DNA from: a bacterium
Lineage (GTDB): Bacteria; JAJVIF01
Length of the DNA stretch: 64,000 nucleotides
Direction: 5' to 3'
Assembly (NCBI GenBank): GCA_022072165.1
Contig: JAJVIF010000001.1
Span: 1,081,353-1,145,352 of the forward strand
In this document: in pieces, positions 7,899-18,285 of the stretch
How positions within the stretch are numbered: the first letter of the stretch is position 1
How the letters are laid out: every line of letters begins with the position of its first letter
Program-made: the position numbers and the translations under genes
Notes under the pieces: model-generated
The model's database searches: none
Told to the model about the DNA's origin: nothing
The model's input: only the letters and a program-made list of their open reading frames with translations

Positions 7899-8936
7899 CT
7901 ATTTGTGCACAGCTTTAGCGGCCAAAAGATTAGAGAATTCGAGCAGTCTGGCCAGTATGAGTTCAGCTTGTGGGATGCTCAGGAGCCCGAGGCCGCAGGC
8001 CGGGGTCACGATCGGACGCCGCAAGCACGCTTCCTGCAGGCCCGGCTCCAGGCCGTTGATCATGGTCAGCCACGCTTCCACCAGCAGCCCGACATCCACC
8101 GGCGCATCCGGCTCCCAGGTGTCGATGACTCCCCAGGCAATCTCCAGCCTCCCGGCCAGGATTTCCGGTGTCAGGAGCGGCAGCGCTTCGAGGAGCTGGG
8201 GGAGATAGTGGGCCGCATCGAATGAGAGCACATCGAGTCCCAGGCCGCCGAAAGTCGCGAAGGAGGTCCCGGCACAGCAATGGATGCCAACCCGGACATC
8301 CGCCTGCTTCAGGACTCCGATCAACTGCTGGTACATCGAGCGCCAGGCCGGACGCAAAGTGCCTTCCTCGAGCGCCAGGTTCCAGGCTGGTTCATCGAGC
8401 CAGACATCGACCTCTCCCGCTCCCCGCTCGCGGAACTCCAGGGCGATGGCGACTCCCAGCGCCCCGATGAGTCGCCCCAGTCGCAACACTTCCGCTTCGT
8501 TCTCCAGCACTGGCGCGCCATCGGGTTGCTCCAGCAAAGAAGCGAGCGTGATGGGTCCGGGCAACGGAGATTTCACTCGGGGACGGATACCGAACTGGCC
8601 CGCCGACAAGGCCTCCCGGAAGGCGGCGTAGCCTGACGCCTGCCGACTCAGGGCTTCCTCGGCTTCCCGTGCGCGATGAAGGTCGGCATCCCAGTCGGTC
8701 AACTGCACTCCCTCCGGAATCACCAGGAGGCGTCCTCCCCCTTCGGTGGGGAGAGCCCCGGGGAGAATCCGGATCACGCTCTGCCCAAAGCGCTCCTGGG
8801 GAGAACGTTGGGAGAGCTGGGGCCACGTGGGGAAAGCGGGGGAAGCCCGGCGCACAACAGCCAACGCGCGCTGTGGATCCGTGAACGGGAGGCTGCCGAG
8901 GGTCGTGACCAGTGGGGGAGAAGCCGGGTAGCGCAT
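7899..8936 (-). CDS. MetE/UROD-like zinc methyltransferase (short 'core' form)
   Basis: A 345-residue protein with the TIM-barrel pattern of the cobalamin-independent methionine synthase C-terminal domain. Key points are VKSPLPGPITL, then DVWLDEPAW, the zinc-ligand segment GIHCCAG (His-x-Cys), WGVIDTWEP, and a final TPACGLGLLS holding the third cysteine ligand. The N-terminal half of ordinary MetE, which helps bind the polyglutamated folate, is missing. Short MetE-like proteins of this kind are known to transfer methyl groups from donors other than methyl-THF, such as corrinoid proteins. Its real donor and acceptor are unknown. It is transcribed alone; a weak TGCTACCAT lies about 21 bases before the ATG. 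Confidence 0.75.
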   Translation of the reverse strand: MRYPASPPLVTTLGSLPFTDPQRALAVVRRASPAFPTWPQLSQRSPQERFGQSVIRILPGALPTEGGGRLLVIPEGVQLTDWDADLHRAREAEEALSRQASGYAAFREALSAGQFGIRPRVKSPLPGPITLASLLEQPDGAPVLENEAEVLRLGRLIGALGVAIALEFRERGAGEVDVWLDEPAWNLALEEGTLRPAWRSMYQQLIGVLKQADVRVGIHCCAGTSFATFGGLGLDVLSFDAAHYLPQLLEALPLLTPEILAGRLEIAWGVIDTWEPDAPVDVGLLVEAWLTMINGLEPGLQEACLRRPIVTPACGLGLLSIPQAELILARLLEFSNLLAAKAVHK

Positions 8937-9491
8937 GGGGGGATCTCGTGAAGTCGCATGGTAGCAGGGCTTCGGCGATCCCGCGCCAGGGGGTGAAGGG
9001 GGGAGGCTTCAGGAAGACTCCCGGAAAAAATTCTGAGGGCTCCCCTCGCTCCTCAGTCCAGCATTGAGTAGAAGTTTTATGGCCAAATCTGGATCAGATG
9101 TGCTGCCTTTTCCCCTGTTTTCGTGCAGCATCTATCACGTTCAGGTAACCAAAATAGCCGCTTTAGGAGACTTCCCATTTTGCTTGCCATGCCCGGGGAC
9201 CTCCCCGATGATGGGCTCCCCTGTCACCGACCTGGACTCGGGTTCAGCGTCGATCGCCAGGGACCCACGACAGTCGCCTTCGTCGCCTTCAGACTACCAG
9301 CCACTCCGGCTTGGGTCGCCACCCTCCCCCTCCCGCAAGCAGCGGACCGGGGAAAAAGGCTTGGAAGGATCGCTGTCGTGAGAGTTGGTGGGACCACCAC
9401 CACCTCCAGGCTGCCACTCGCACAACTTACGTCACGTTCGAGCACGGTCCCCACGGCGGGACAAATGACCAGGAAAGTGAGACCGCCAACA
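8937..9491 (+). other. Long intergenic leader before nrdJ
   Basis: About 555 bases without a gene I can support. The nrdJ frame happens to stay open back to 9123, but those codons show no family similarity. I looked for a cobalamin riboswitch and found no B12-box, and no NrdR-box palindrome. A short GGTGG/CCACC hairpin lies near 9385-9402. The region also divides the divergent MetE-like gene from nrdJ, so both promoters should be here. Confidence 0.5.
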
Positions 9492-12350
<2,859 letters not shown>

Positions 12351-12398
12351 ATTCTCCAACTGCGCTCCAGAGCGCAAGACGAGCGAGCGTGTGATACG

Positions 12399-12430
12399 CG
12401 CCCCGGACCTGCGAGGGTCCGGGGCGTTTT
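12399..12430 (+). terminator. Rho-independent terminator of nrdJ
   Basis: A perfect 11-bp GC-rich stem, CGCCCCGGACC (12399-12409) with GGTCCGGGGCG (12416-12426), followed by TTTT. It lies between nrdJ and the convergent glycosyltransferase gene. Confidence 0.85.
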
Positions 12431-12462
12431 GCGCCTGACCGGGGCATGGCATCGATCTGGAA

Positions 12463-13635
12463 TCAGGAAACGGAGTCGGTGACGCCGACGATCGCTCCCT
12501 GCGAGTCCAGCTGATAGCGTCGGCCCCGCCAGGACATCCGACGGGTCCTCGCCGCGTCCAGCCAACAGAAAGGCATCACCAGCTGAAAGACCAGCAGCCA
12601 GAGCCACTGCTGCCACGGACCGGCCGTCCCCCAAAAGGCGCGATTCATCGACCGCATCCACCACCAGCTACCGACAAGCACCAGCAGGAGCCCGACTCCC
12701 AGTATTCGCGGATCAACAAACCTGCAGCCGACAAGCCAGAGAAGCACCAGCCACCCCTCGAAGGCCAGGGGGAGTCGCCAGAAACTGGCAGGCGCGATCA
12801 CGCGCCCCAGCAACATCCAGCGACAGAGATGATCCAGCGCGACCCGCAAGCTGACCTGGTCGGCCGGCATCCGCGCCACCGCTGGCACCAGACGCACCCG
12901 CATACCCTGCGACACCACCCACCCGCCCAGGGCAGCGTCTTCGCTGATGAGATCCCGTCGTGTGTGAAACAGCCGCATCTGGTCATACGTGCTGCGTTGC
13001 AGGCCATAGCAGGCTCCGGCGCAGTAGGCCAGGGTCCGCTGGAGATCGCCCCGCGCCATAGCTGGCATGAACCAGTAGTTCGTGAAGGCCGCAAGGAGTC
13101 CGGCCCCCGGATGCGCGGAGGGCTCGTAGTACGGCGGGCAAAACACCGCCCCGACATGCGGCTCTTCCAGCAGCGCGGCCGCTCGATGGATCATCGCTGC
13201 GGTCATCTCAACATCCGCGTCGGCGAAAAGGAGCACATCGCCCGAGCTGGCATCGATGCCGGCCGCCAGATTGTGGATTTTCCCGTTTTCCGCTGGATGG
13301 CAGGGTCCTGCGCGGACGCCCCGCCATCGCGACTCTGGATGCTCCGCCAACCAGGACTGGAGCCGGGCCCAGGCGGGCTCCGACTCTGTCTCCATGACCA
13401 GCAACAACTCCCCGGCGACCCCTGCCATCGCTCGCTCTGCGGCTGCCAGATGACTCACGGGGAGATCCCCTTTTACCGGAACGATGAGGCTGATGCTCCG
13501 GGAAGGGGGCACGACCGGCTGCTCCAGCCGTCGCCGGAGCGCGAGATTCGCCTGCCAGCGACGTCCGTGCGCCCGCAACAGGAGCAGGAGCCAGCCGCTG
13601 AGGAGTACCAGCCCGGTCAGGAGCGCTGTTCGCAT
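12463..13635 (-). CDS. Membrane glycosyltransferase family 2 (ceramide glucosyltransferase-like)
   Basis: A 390-residue integral membrane glycosyltransferase. An N-terminal membrane helix (about residues 5-21) anchors a GT-A catalytic domain: ISLIVPVKG, then LLFADADVEM (DxD-type metal site, about 139-141) and the SEDAALG aspartate near 232. The HLCRWM segment near 269 matches the (Q/R)xxRW signature of processive and ceramide-glucosyltransferase enzymes, with His in the first place. Two or three helices close the C-terminus. Relatives include HpnI-type transferases of hopanoid or sphingolipid glycosylation; the acceptor lipid is not shown here. The ATG at 13635 begins the membrane anchor. It is divergent from the flavin reductase-like gene. 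Confidence 0.82.
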   Translation of the reverse strand: MRTALLTGLVLLSGWLLLLLRAHGRRWQANLALRRRLEQPVVPPSRSISLIVPVKGDLPVSHLAAAERAMAGVAGELLLVMETESEPAWARLQSWLAEHPESRWRGVRAGPCHPAENGKIHNLAAGIDASSGDVLLFADADVEMTAAMIHRAAALLEEPHVGAVFCPPYYEPSAHPGAGLLAAFTNYWFMPAMARGDLQRTLAYCAGACYGLQRSTYDQMRLFHTRRDLISEDAALGGWVVSQGMRVRLVPAVARMPADQVSLRVALDHLCRWMLLGRVIAPASFWRLPLAFEGWLVLLWLVGCRFVDPRILGVGLLLVLVGSWWWMRSMNRAFWGTAGPWQQWLWLLVFQLVMPFCWLDAARTRRMSWRGRRYQLDSQGAIVGVTDSVS

Positions 13636-13701
13636 ACCGTGGCTATTGTCTATCGTATAGAGCAGGCAGGTCGCCCTGCGACCAGTCCAAAGGAGGCGCC
13701 G

Positions 13702-14454
13702 TTGGGACGTATCACCGATGCAGGCAAGCGCAAGCCCCAGATGCTGGACATCGTGCTCACTGGCATCCATGTTCGTTCGCCACACGCGCTTGAGCTGACG
13801 GCGGACCGACTCCCCGACCCGATCACGGGCGAGATGCTCCCCTTCACGTTCCGGCCCGGACAGTGGGTCTACCTCATCGATGCCCAGGGGTTCCGGGCCG
13901 ACCAGCGCGCCTTCTCGCTGGCATCTGCGCCTTCAGAAGCCACCATTGAACTGGGTATCGAGATTGTCCCTGGCGGTCTCTTCACACCCCGCGTACTGCA
14001 ATGGCGGATCGGAGACGAGTTCACCCTCCGGGGTCCCTATGGGACCTTCCAGTTGCAGGAGCCCCTCACACAGGACCTGCTGCTGATCGGTGGCAACGCG
14101 GGAGTCGTCCCTCTCCGGTCGTTCGTGCGCCATCTCGCGGCCAGTCCGACTCCTCCCAACCATCGGGTCTGCCTGCTGGCCTGTCACCACCATCAGGATC
14201 TGGCCTTTTACGATGAGGAGTTCCGGACATTGATGTCAGCGCACGCATGGTTCGAGTATCAGCCGATGGACACAGGCGTTGCGGCCCCTGGCACGCTGCC
14301 GCAAGCACTGCACGTCGAGCTGACAGAACGGAATCAGGACATGCCGAATCTTTGCTACGTCGCTGGGGTGAAAGCCTTCACCAGCGCTGTGGAGGCGATC
14401 CTGACGGAGGTCGGGGTCCCGCCAGGACAACTCGCGATCGAACGTTTCGATTAG
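13702..14454 (+). CDS. FAD/NAD(P)H-binding oxidoreductase of the ferredoxin-reductase family
   Basis: A 250-residue two-domain flavoprotein. The N-terminal beta barrel carries FRPGQWVYLID and the FAD-binding RAFSLAS signature. The second, nucleotide-binding domain begins at LLLIGGNAGVVPLRSF (the GGxGxxP loop), and CYVAGVKAFTSAVEAIL near the end contacts the nicotinamide. No Fe-S cysteine cluster is present at either end, so it is a bare FNR-type reductase module, which normally passes electrons from NAD(P)H to a separate partner. The TTG start at 13702 is supported by AAAGGAGG five bases upstream; earlier in-frame codons run antisense to the glycosyltransferase and are not used. The partner is unknown. 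Confidence 0.85.
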   Translation: MGRITDAGKRKPQMLDIVLTGIHVRSPHALELTADRLPDPITGEMLPFTFRPGQWVYLIDAQGFRADQRAFSLASAPSEATIELGIEIVPGGLFTPRVLQWRIGDEFTLRGPYGTFQLQEPLTQDLLLIGGNAGVVPLRSFVRHLAASPTPPNHRVCLLACHHHQDLAFYDEEFRTLMSAHAWFEYQPMDTGVAAPGTLPQALHVELTERNQDMPNLCYVAGVKAFTSAVEAILTEVGVPPGQLAIERFD

Positions 14455-14469
14455 TGCAGCCCTCCTGCG

Positions 14470-14478
14470 TGCTACGCT
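14470..14478 (+). promoter_or_regulatory. Putative extended -10 promoter of the riboswitch operon
   Basis: TGC then TACGCT, ending about 12 bases before the first paired bases of the riboswitch, which is the expected distance for an RNA starting near 14485. It matches the recurring TGnTACGCT element. Confidence 0.5.
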
Positions 14479-14489
14479 TCCGTCTCCAG

Positions 14490-14650
14490 TCCCCCCGCAG
14501 GACGGGAAGAGCCGTGCGATTCGGCCGCTGACCGGCAACTGTGATGGTGAGGCGTCGCCCCAGACCATGCCATCTGGACTCCGTCATAGGAGTCTGGAGA
14601 AGGCGGGGGCCGCTGTTGACCCGAAGCCAGGAGACCATCGGCGGGGGTAT
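14490..14650 (+). promoter_or_regulatory. Cobalamin riboswitch (B12-box aptamer)
   Basis: The hallmarks of the cobalamin aptamer appear in order. A closing stem pairs CCCCCGC (14492-14498) with GCGGGGG (14641-14647). Next come GGGAAgagCCGTG and the near-consensus CCGGCAACTGTGA (14532-14544). After a variable arm comes the B12 box GAAGCCAGGAGACC (14623-14636). Downstream, GGAAGC (14659-14664) can pair with GCTTCC (14691-14696), directly beside the GGAGG ribosome site of the first gene. Control is therefore probably at translation start; no U-rich terminator is seen. Binding of adenosyl- or another cobalamin would be expected to switch the operon off. Confidence 0.92.
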
Positions 14651-14705
14651 CACCACAGGGAAGCTGCGTGCCCGGGTCATTGCACGTCAGGCTTCCGGAG
14701 GCCGT

Positions 14706-16433
14706 ATGGCGTCCCTGGTCACAGCCCCCCCCTCAACCCTGCTCTTGCCGTTGAGTCTGCTGCTCCTCCTGGGCTGTCAGCCTGATGCCCCGTCCACCAA
14801 AACACCAGCCACCGCCTCTGCGGAGAAACCGGTCGTGAAGTTTGTCCGCGATGGCGTCGTCCTGCCGCACGGCAAAGGCTCCAGCGCGCTCATTGGCTCG
14901 GCCTGGAGCGCCATGCGTCCGCAGGGCGCGCTGTCACTCGGCCCGCAGCACGGGCTCTTTGTCCCCTGGCAGGCCACTCCTGGCGATCAGGTGTTCACCA
15001 AAGTGCAGGGACAGGTTGCCATCGGCACGGCCCCGATGAATCCCTCCCCGCTCCCCTTTATGCCGGTTCCCCTGGGCGACATCCGTCAGGAAGTCCTGCG
15101 TGGCAATCTCCCCGACTCCTGCGTGGCCCTCGCCGGGACCAGTGTGGCGGTCGGCACATTTACCGGACATCTCATCGGCCGTCAGATATTGGAGGATGCT
15201 GCGCCAGTCAGCAAAGCGCTCGTTACTGGCGGCATGATTAAGAGTGTCGCGTTTTCCCGGGAACCTGCGATGCGTCCATTTCCTCCCGATGGCAGCTACC
15301 AGCCACCGGTGGTCTTCGCCGGTGAGCAATCGACCCGCGGACGATTCCATGCACTGACCTGGCCTGCACTCACACCCCTATGGCAGATGGAAATCAGCAA
15401 GGACCTGGGTGAAGGTCGTCTCCCGGATGCGACCAACCCCTACGGCATCTACAGCTTGCCCGCCATCTTCCAGATCACCAGTCGCGAGGATGGAGTCTAC
15501 TTCGTCGGGGTCCACAGCCAGATCCTCCCCGATGGCACCAAGCGCAACCTCTCGCGACTCTACGCCTACACCAATGAGGGGGAGCGTCGCTGGGTCTGGC
15601 CTGCCGATGCCCCGGCGCCGGTGAACATCCTGCGCTTCGATGTCGAGGGTCCTCATCTGCTGCTGGGTGCGAGCCGCTCATTCGAGACGCAGCCGATACC
15701 AGAGTGGCCGGACCGTCAGCTGATCGTGCTCGATCGCTCATCGGGGCGGCAGGTGTCGCAGGCCACGATCCCGGCCCTGGCAGGATTCCAGGATGCCCCC
15801 TTTATCTGGCAGGGACTAAGTCTGGCTCCCGGCGGCAACCGGGGCGTCATCGGACTCTCTGACGGGCGCGGGATACTCCTGACGCTCCTCCAGGATCGCC
15901 TGGTCCTGCGGCAGACGCTGGACCTCGGGACACCGATCGAAATCGGGGGACTGCAGCTCACATCGCCCGTCGCCTACGCCATCTGCACTGAGACCACAGC
16001 CTTTTTGCACACCGGCGGCAGCAATATCCCCCCCGGGGGGAGTACCAGCGCTACAACGCCGCCGTCGCCGCATCCGGGCGCGAACACACTGACCGCCATT
16101 GATCTCGCCAGCGGGGAGGTGCAGTGGCAGCATCGGGAAGCGAGCGGCTTCAACGGGCTGGCCACCGATGGGCTTGGGCGGTGGCTAGTCACCACCACCG
16201 GCAATCCCACCTATGCGGACCAATCGGGGGCGTACAGCGTCCTGGTCTTCGACACGTATCGCACCGGTGCGGCGACCGACAAGATCGTCTTCAAGCAGCC
16301 GCTGCAGGGCGCGCCGTTCTTCAACTTCGCGATTTCGGCCGATGGCTTCTTCATCGCGGTGACTGAAACTCCGCTGGCGACCCCGGATGGCGTGAACATC
16401 GAGGGAGTGTGGCAAACCCATGTCTGGCATTAG
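14706..16433 (+). CDS. Beta-propeller surface lipoprotein, first gene of the B12-controlled operon
   Basis: A 575-residue lipoprotein. The ATG at 14706 has GGAGG four bases upstream and starts a signal peptide ending in the lipobox LLLGC, so it would be lipid-anchored outside the inner membrane. The mature chain is all beta, with repeated short strands. At least one PQQ/quinoprotein-type blade signature is clear (LTAIDLASGEVQWQH, about residues 460-474), and weaker blades include LIVLDRSSGRQV and RLYAYTNEGERRWVW. I read it as a beta propeller. Its position behind a cobalamin riboswitch and ahead of ECF transporter genes suggests capture or delivery of corrinoid, like the unrelated propeller lipoprotein BtuG of Bacteroides. 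That role is inference. It overlaps the next gene by 14 bp. Confidence 0.75.
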   Translation: MASLVTAPPSTLLLPLSLLLLLGCQPDAPSTKTPATASAEKPVVKFVRDGVVLPHGKGSSALIGSAWSAMRPQGALSLGPQHGLFVPWQATPGDQVFTKVQGQVAIGTAPMNPSPLPFMPVPLGDIRQEVLRGNLPDSCVALAGTSVAVGTFTGHLIGRQILEDAAPVSKALVTGGMIKSVAFSREPAMRPFPPDGSYQPPVVFAGEQSTRGRFHALTWPALTPLWQMEISKDLGEGRLPDATNPYGIYSLPAIFQITSREDGVYFVGVHSQILPDGTKRNLSRLYAYTNEGERRWVWPADAPAPVNILRFDVEGPHLLLGASRSFETQPIPEWPDRQLIVLDRSSGRQVSQATIPALAGFQDAPFIWQGLSLAPGGNRGVIGLSDGRGILLTLLQDRLVLRQTLDLGTPIEIGGLQLTSPVAYAICTETTAFLHTGGSNIPPGGSTSATTPPSPHPGANTLTAIDLASGEVQWQHREASGFNGLATDGLGRWLVTTTGNPTYADQSGAYSVLVFDTYRTGAATDKIVFKQPLQGAPFFNFAISADGFFIAVTETPLATPDGVNIEGVWQTHVWH

Positions 16434-18285
16434 CCGCCTCTTCCTGCGATGCGCGTTCCTCCTGCTGGCGATGCTTCTGGCATCGTGCGGACCTGCCGCC
16501 CCCCCACACCTGACAGCCACCATCGATGAAACAGGGCTGCATGTGGCGATCGATCCGCCATCGACCCTCACGCGACTGACGCTGGAGCAGGGCGCGATCC
16601 CGGTCCAGACCTGGGAGCAACTCCCGGTCAGCAGTCGCCTGGACCTCCCGGTCCCGATGACCCCTGGCGCAGGCTATACCCTCCGCGCCACCTGGCAGAA
16701 ACAGGATCTGCCGGTGCTGGAGTTGCGTGCACCCGAGGCCAGCGCGACCCCGCTCCGTATCGTCATCAGTCGCATTGGCGACGCCACGCCGCTGGTGCTC
16801 CTCCCTCCCGATGACACCATCCCGCTGGTCATGGCGCTGCCCCCTGGCGACAACAAGCTGCTGCTCGATGTCGATCTCGCCACACCGACCCCCGGAGTCG
16901 CAACACTCATCTACCCGGCAGCGCTCCTCCCCGAGCCACAGGGGGACCGGTCGCAGGTCCGGCGCATTCCCTTTGAACTCCAGGGACAGCGGTACACCGA
17001 AACCTTTCCAGTGCGTCTGCGAGGTACCCCGCAGGAACTCCGGCTGGTGGTGCAGTTTGAAGCAAACGGTGTACCTGGACTTCGCGAGTGGGAACGAATC
17101 GTGACCCTCGTCCCCCTGGATGTCGCGGCACTCCAGGGGAGTCTGACGCTGGATGAAGTCCGACTGCCCGCCCCGCCTCCCGGAACACCCCCCAGTCCGG
17201 TGATGGAATCCGCCATTCGGCTGCCGGATGCGACCTGGGAACGGGTAGGATCGCTCTTCGGGATTCCTGCACGGCAGATCCATGCCGACAGCCCCTACGC
17301 GATGGCTCAGTTGCGACTTACGAATCACGGCGAGGTCCCGCTGCCGATCATCTGCGCACTCGACGTCCGGGAAACCGGGATCGACATAAGCGCTGCCAGC
17401 TTCCAGCCCGCGGGCTGGCTCGCTACCGGGGGAGCTGATGCCCCGCAGGTCGTGCGGCATGTGATGCTGCCACCAGGGAGTGCGGAGGTGCTGCTGCCGT
17501 TGTATGTGCGACCGACAGTCCGGCCCGGCACCTACCACCTGGTCCTGACCGCGCATCTTGCGGGAAGTGAGTTGCCGTTGTTTATCCATACCCAGGATCT
17601 GGCGGTGACTCGCCCGGGGAGCCTGGTCTCCCTGACTCTGTTGGCGATGTGCCTGTTGACCGTCCTTACAGGTGCAGCACTCGCACTCACCTGGCAGCGA
17701 TTGCTGGCTTCCACCGATGCTGGCACGCTCATGAGCCTCGCACTCCTCGCTGCGCTGCTCGCCGGAGGTGGACTGACCATCGGTGCGGCCAATCTTGTCC
17801 TCGCTGCGGTGCTGGGACCGTTCAATGTCTTTGTCGGCGAAATGGCGGGAGAGGTCTGGACCGCCGGCATCATCACTATCGCCATCCGCCTGCGACCTCG
17901 TCCGGGGACCTTCACGCTCCTCTATCTGACCCAGGCCCTCTTGCGTGGCATCTTGGCGGGTCAGCTGCAGATTCTCGACCTGCTCATCTATGGCACGGCC
18001 ATCGGACTGACAGAACTGCTCCTCTGGGTGAGTGGTGTCACTGTGGGTGCCGCTGCGAAGTCGCGCTTCTCACTCACTTTCGGTCTGCGACTGATCCTGG
18101 CACTCGCTCTGGCGGATGCGGTCGGTACGTGGGTACAACTCGCCATCGGCATGGGGCTCTATCGACTCCAGTATGCCGAGTGGTACCTGGTGGCGACGGT
18201 CCTGATCACCGGCTTCGGATTCACGCTCCTGGGCGCTGCCGGAGCGCTGCCACTGAGCCGGGAATTGCGTCGCACGCATGGCTGA
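16420..18285 (+). CDS. Lipoprotein fused to an ECF S-component-like membrane domain
   Basis: A 621-residue protein of two parts. Residues 1-23 form a lipoprotein signal peptide (lipobox LLASC, Cys 23). Residues 24 to about 395 are a beta-rich, Pro-rich extracytoplasmic region resembling stacked Ig-like domains, for example TNHGEVPLPIICALDV and LPLYVRPTVRPGTYHLVL. From about 401 a membrane helix leads into six or so further helices (about 436-612). The Gly/Ala-rich segments VLGPFNVFVGEMAGEVWTAG and LIYGTAIGLTELLLWVSG recall S-components of energy-coupling factor importers. Position between a B12 riboswitch and EcfA/EcfT genes supports a substrate-binding role, most likely for a corrinoid or cobalt. 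The fusion to a lipidated outer domain is unusual. Confidence 0.65.
   Translation: MSGISRLFLRCAFLLLAMLLASCGPAAPPHLTATIDETGLHVAIDPPSTLTRLTLEQGAIPVQTWEQLPVSSRLDLPVPMTPGAGYTLRATWQKQDLPVLELRAPEASATPLRIVISRIGDATPLVLLPPDDTIPLVMALPPGDNKLLLDVDLATPTPGVATLIYPAALLPEPQGDRSQVRRIPFELQGQRYTETFPVRLRGTPQELRLVVQFEANGVPGLREWERIVTLVPLDVAALQGSLTLDEVRLPAPPPGTPPSPVMESAIRLPDATWERVGSLFGIPARQIHADSPYAMAQLRLTNHGEVPLPIICALDVRETGIDISAASFQPAGWLATGGADAPQVVRHVMLPPGSAEVLLPLYVRPTVRPGTYHLVLTAHLAGSELPLFIHTQDLAVTRPGSLVSLTLLAMCLLTVLTGAALALTWQRLLASTDAGTLMSLALLAALLAGGGLTIGAANLVLAAVLGPFNVFVGEMAGEVWTAGIITIAIRLRPRPGTFTLLYLTQALLRGILAGQLQILDLLIYGTAIGLTELLLWVSGVTVGAAAKSRFSLTFGLRLILALALADAVGTWVQLAIGMGLYRLQYAEWYLVATVLITGFGFTLLGAAGALPLSRELRRTHG

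Noticed and set aside
8937-9491. Cobalamin riboswitch before nrdJ
   Set aside because: I searched by eye for GCCACTG and the AGCCAGGAGACC box on the plus strand and did not find them. A covariance scan would decide.
12829-13701. Long plus-strand frame in front of the flavin reductase-like gene
   Set aside because: It is antisense to the glycosyltransferase and has no similarity. The TTG at 13702 has AAAGGAGG just upstream.
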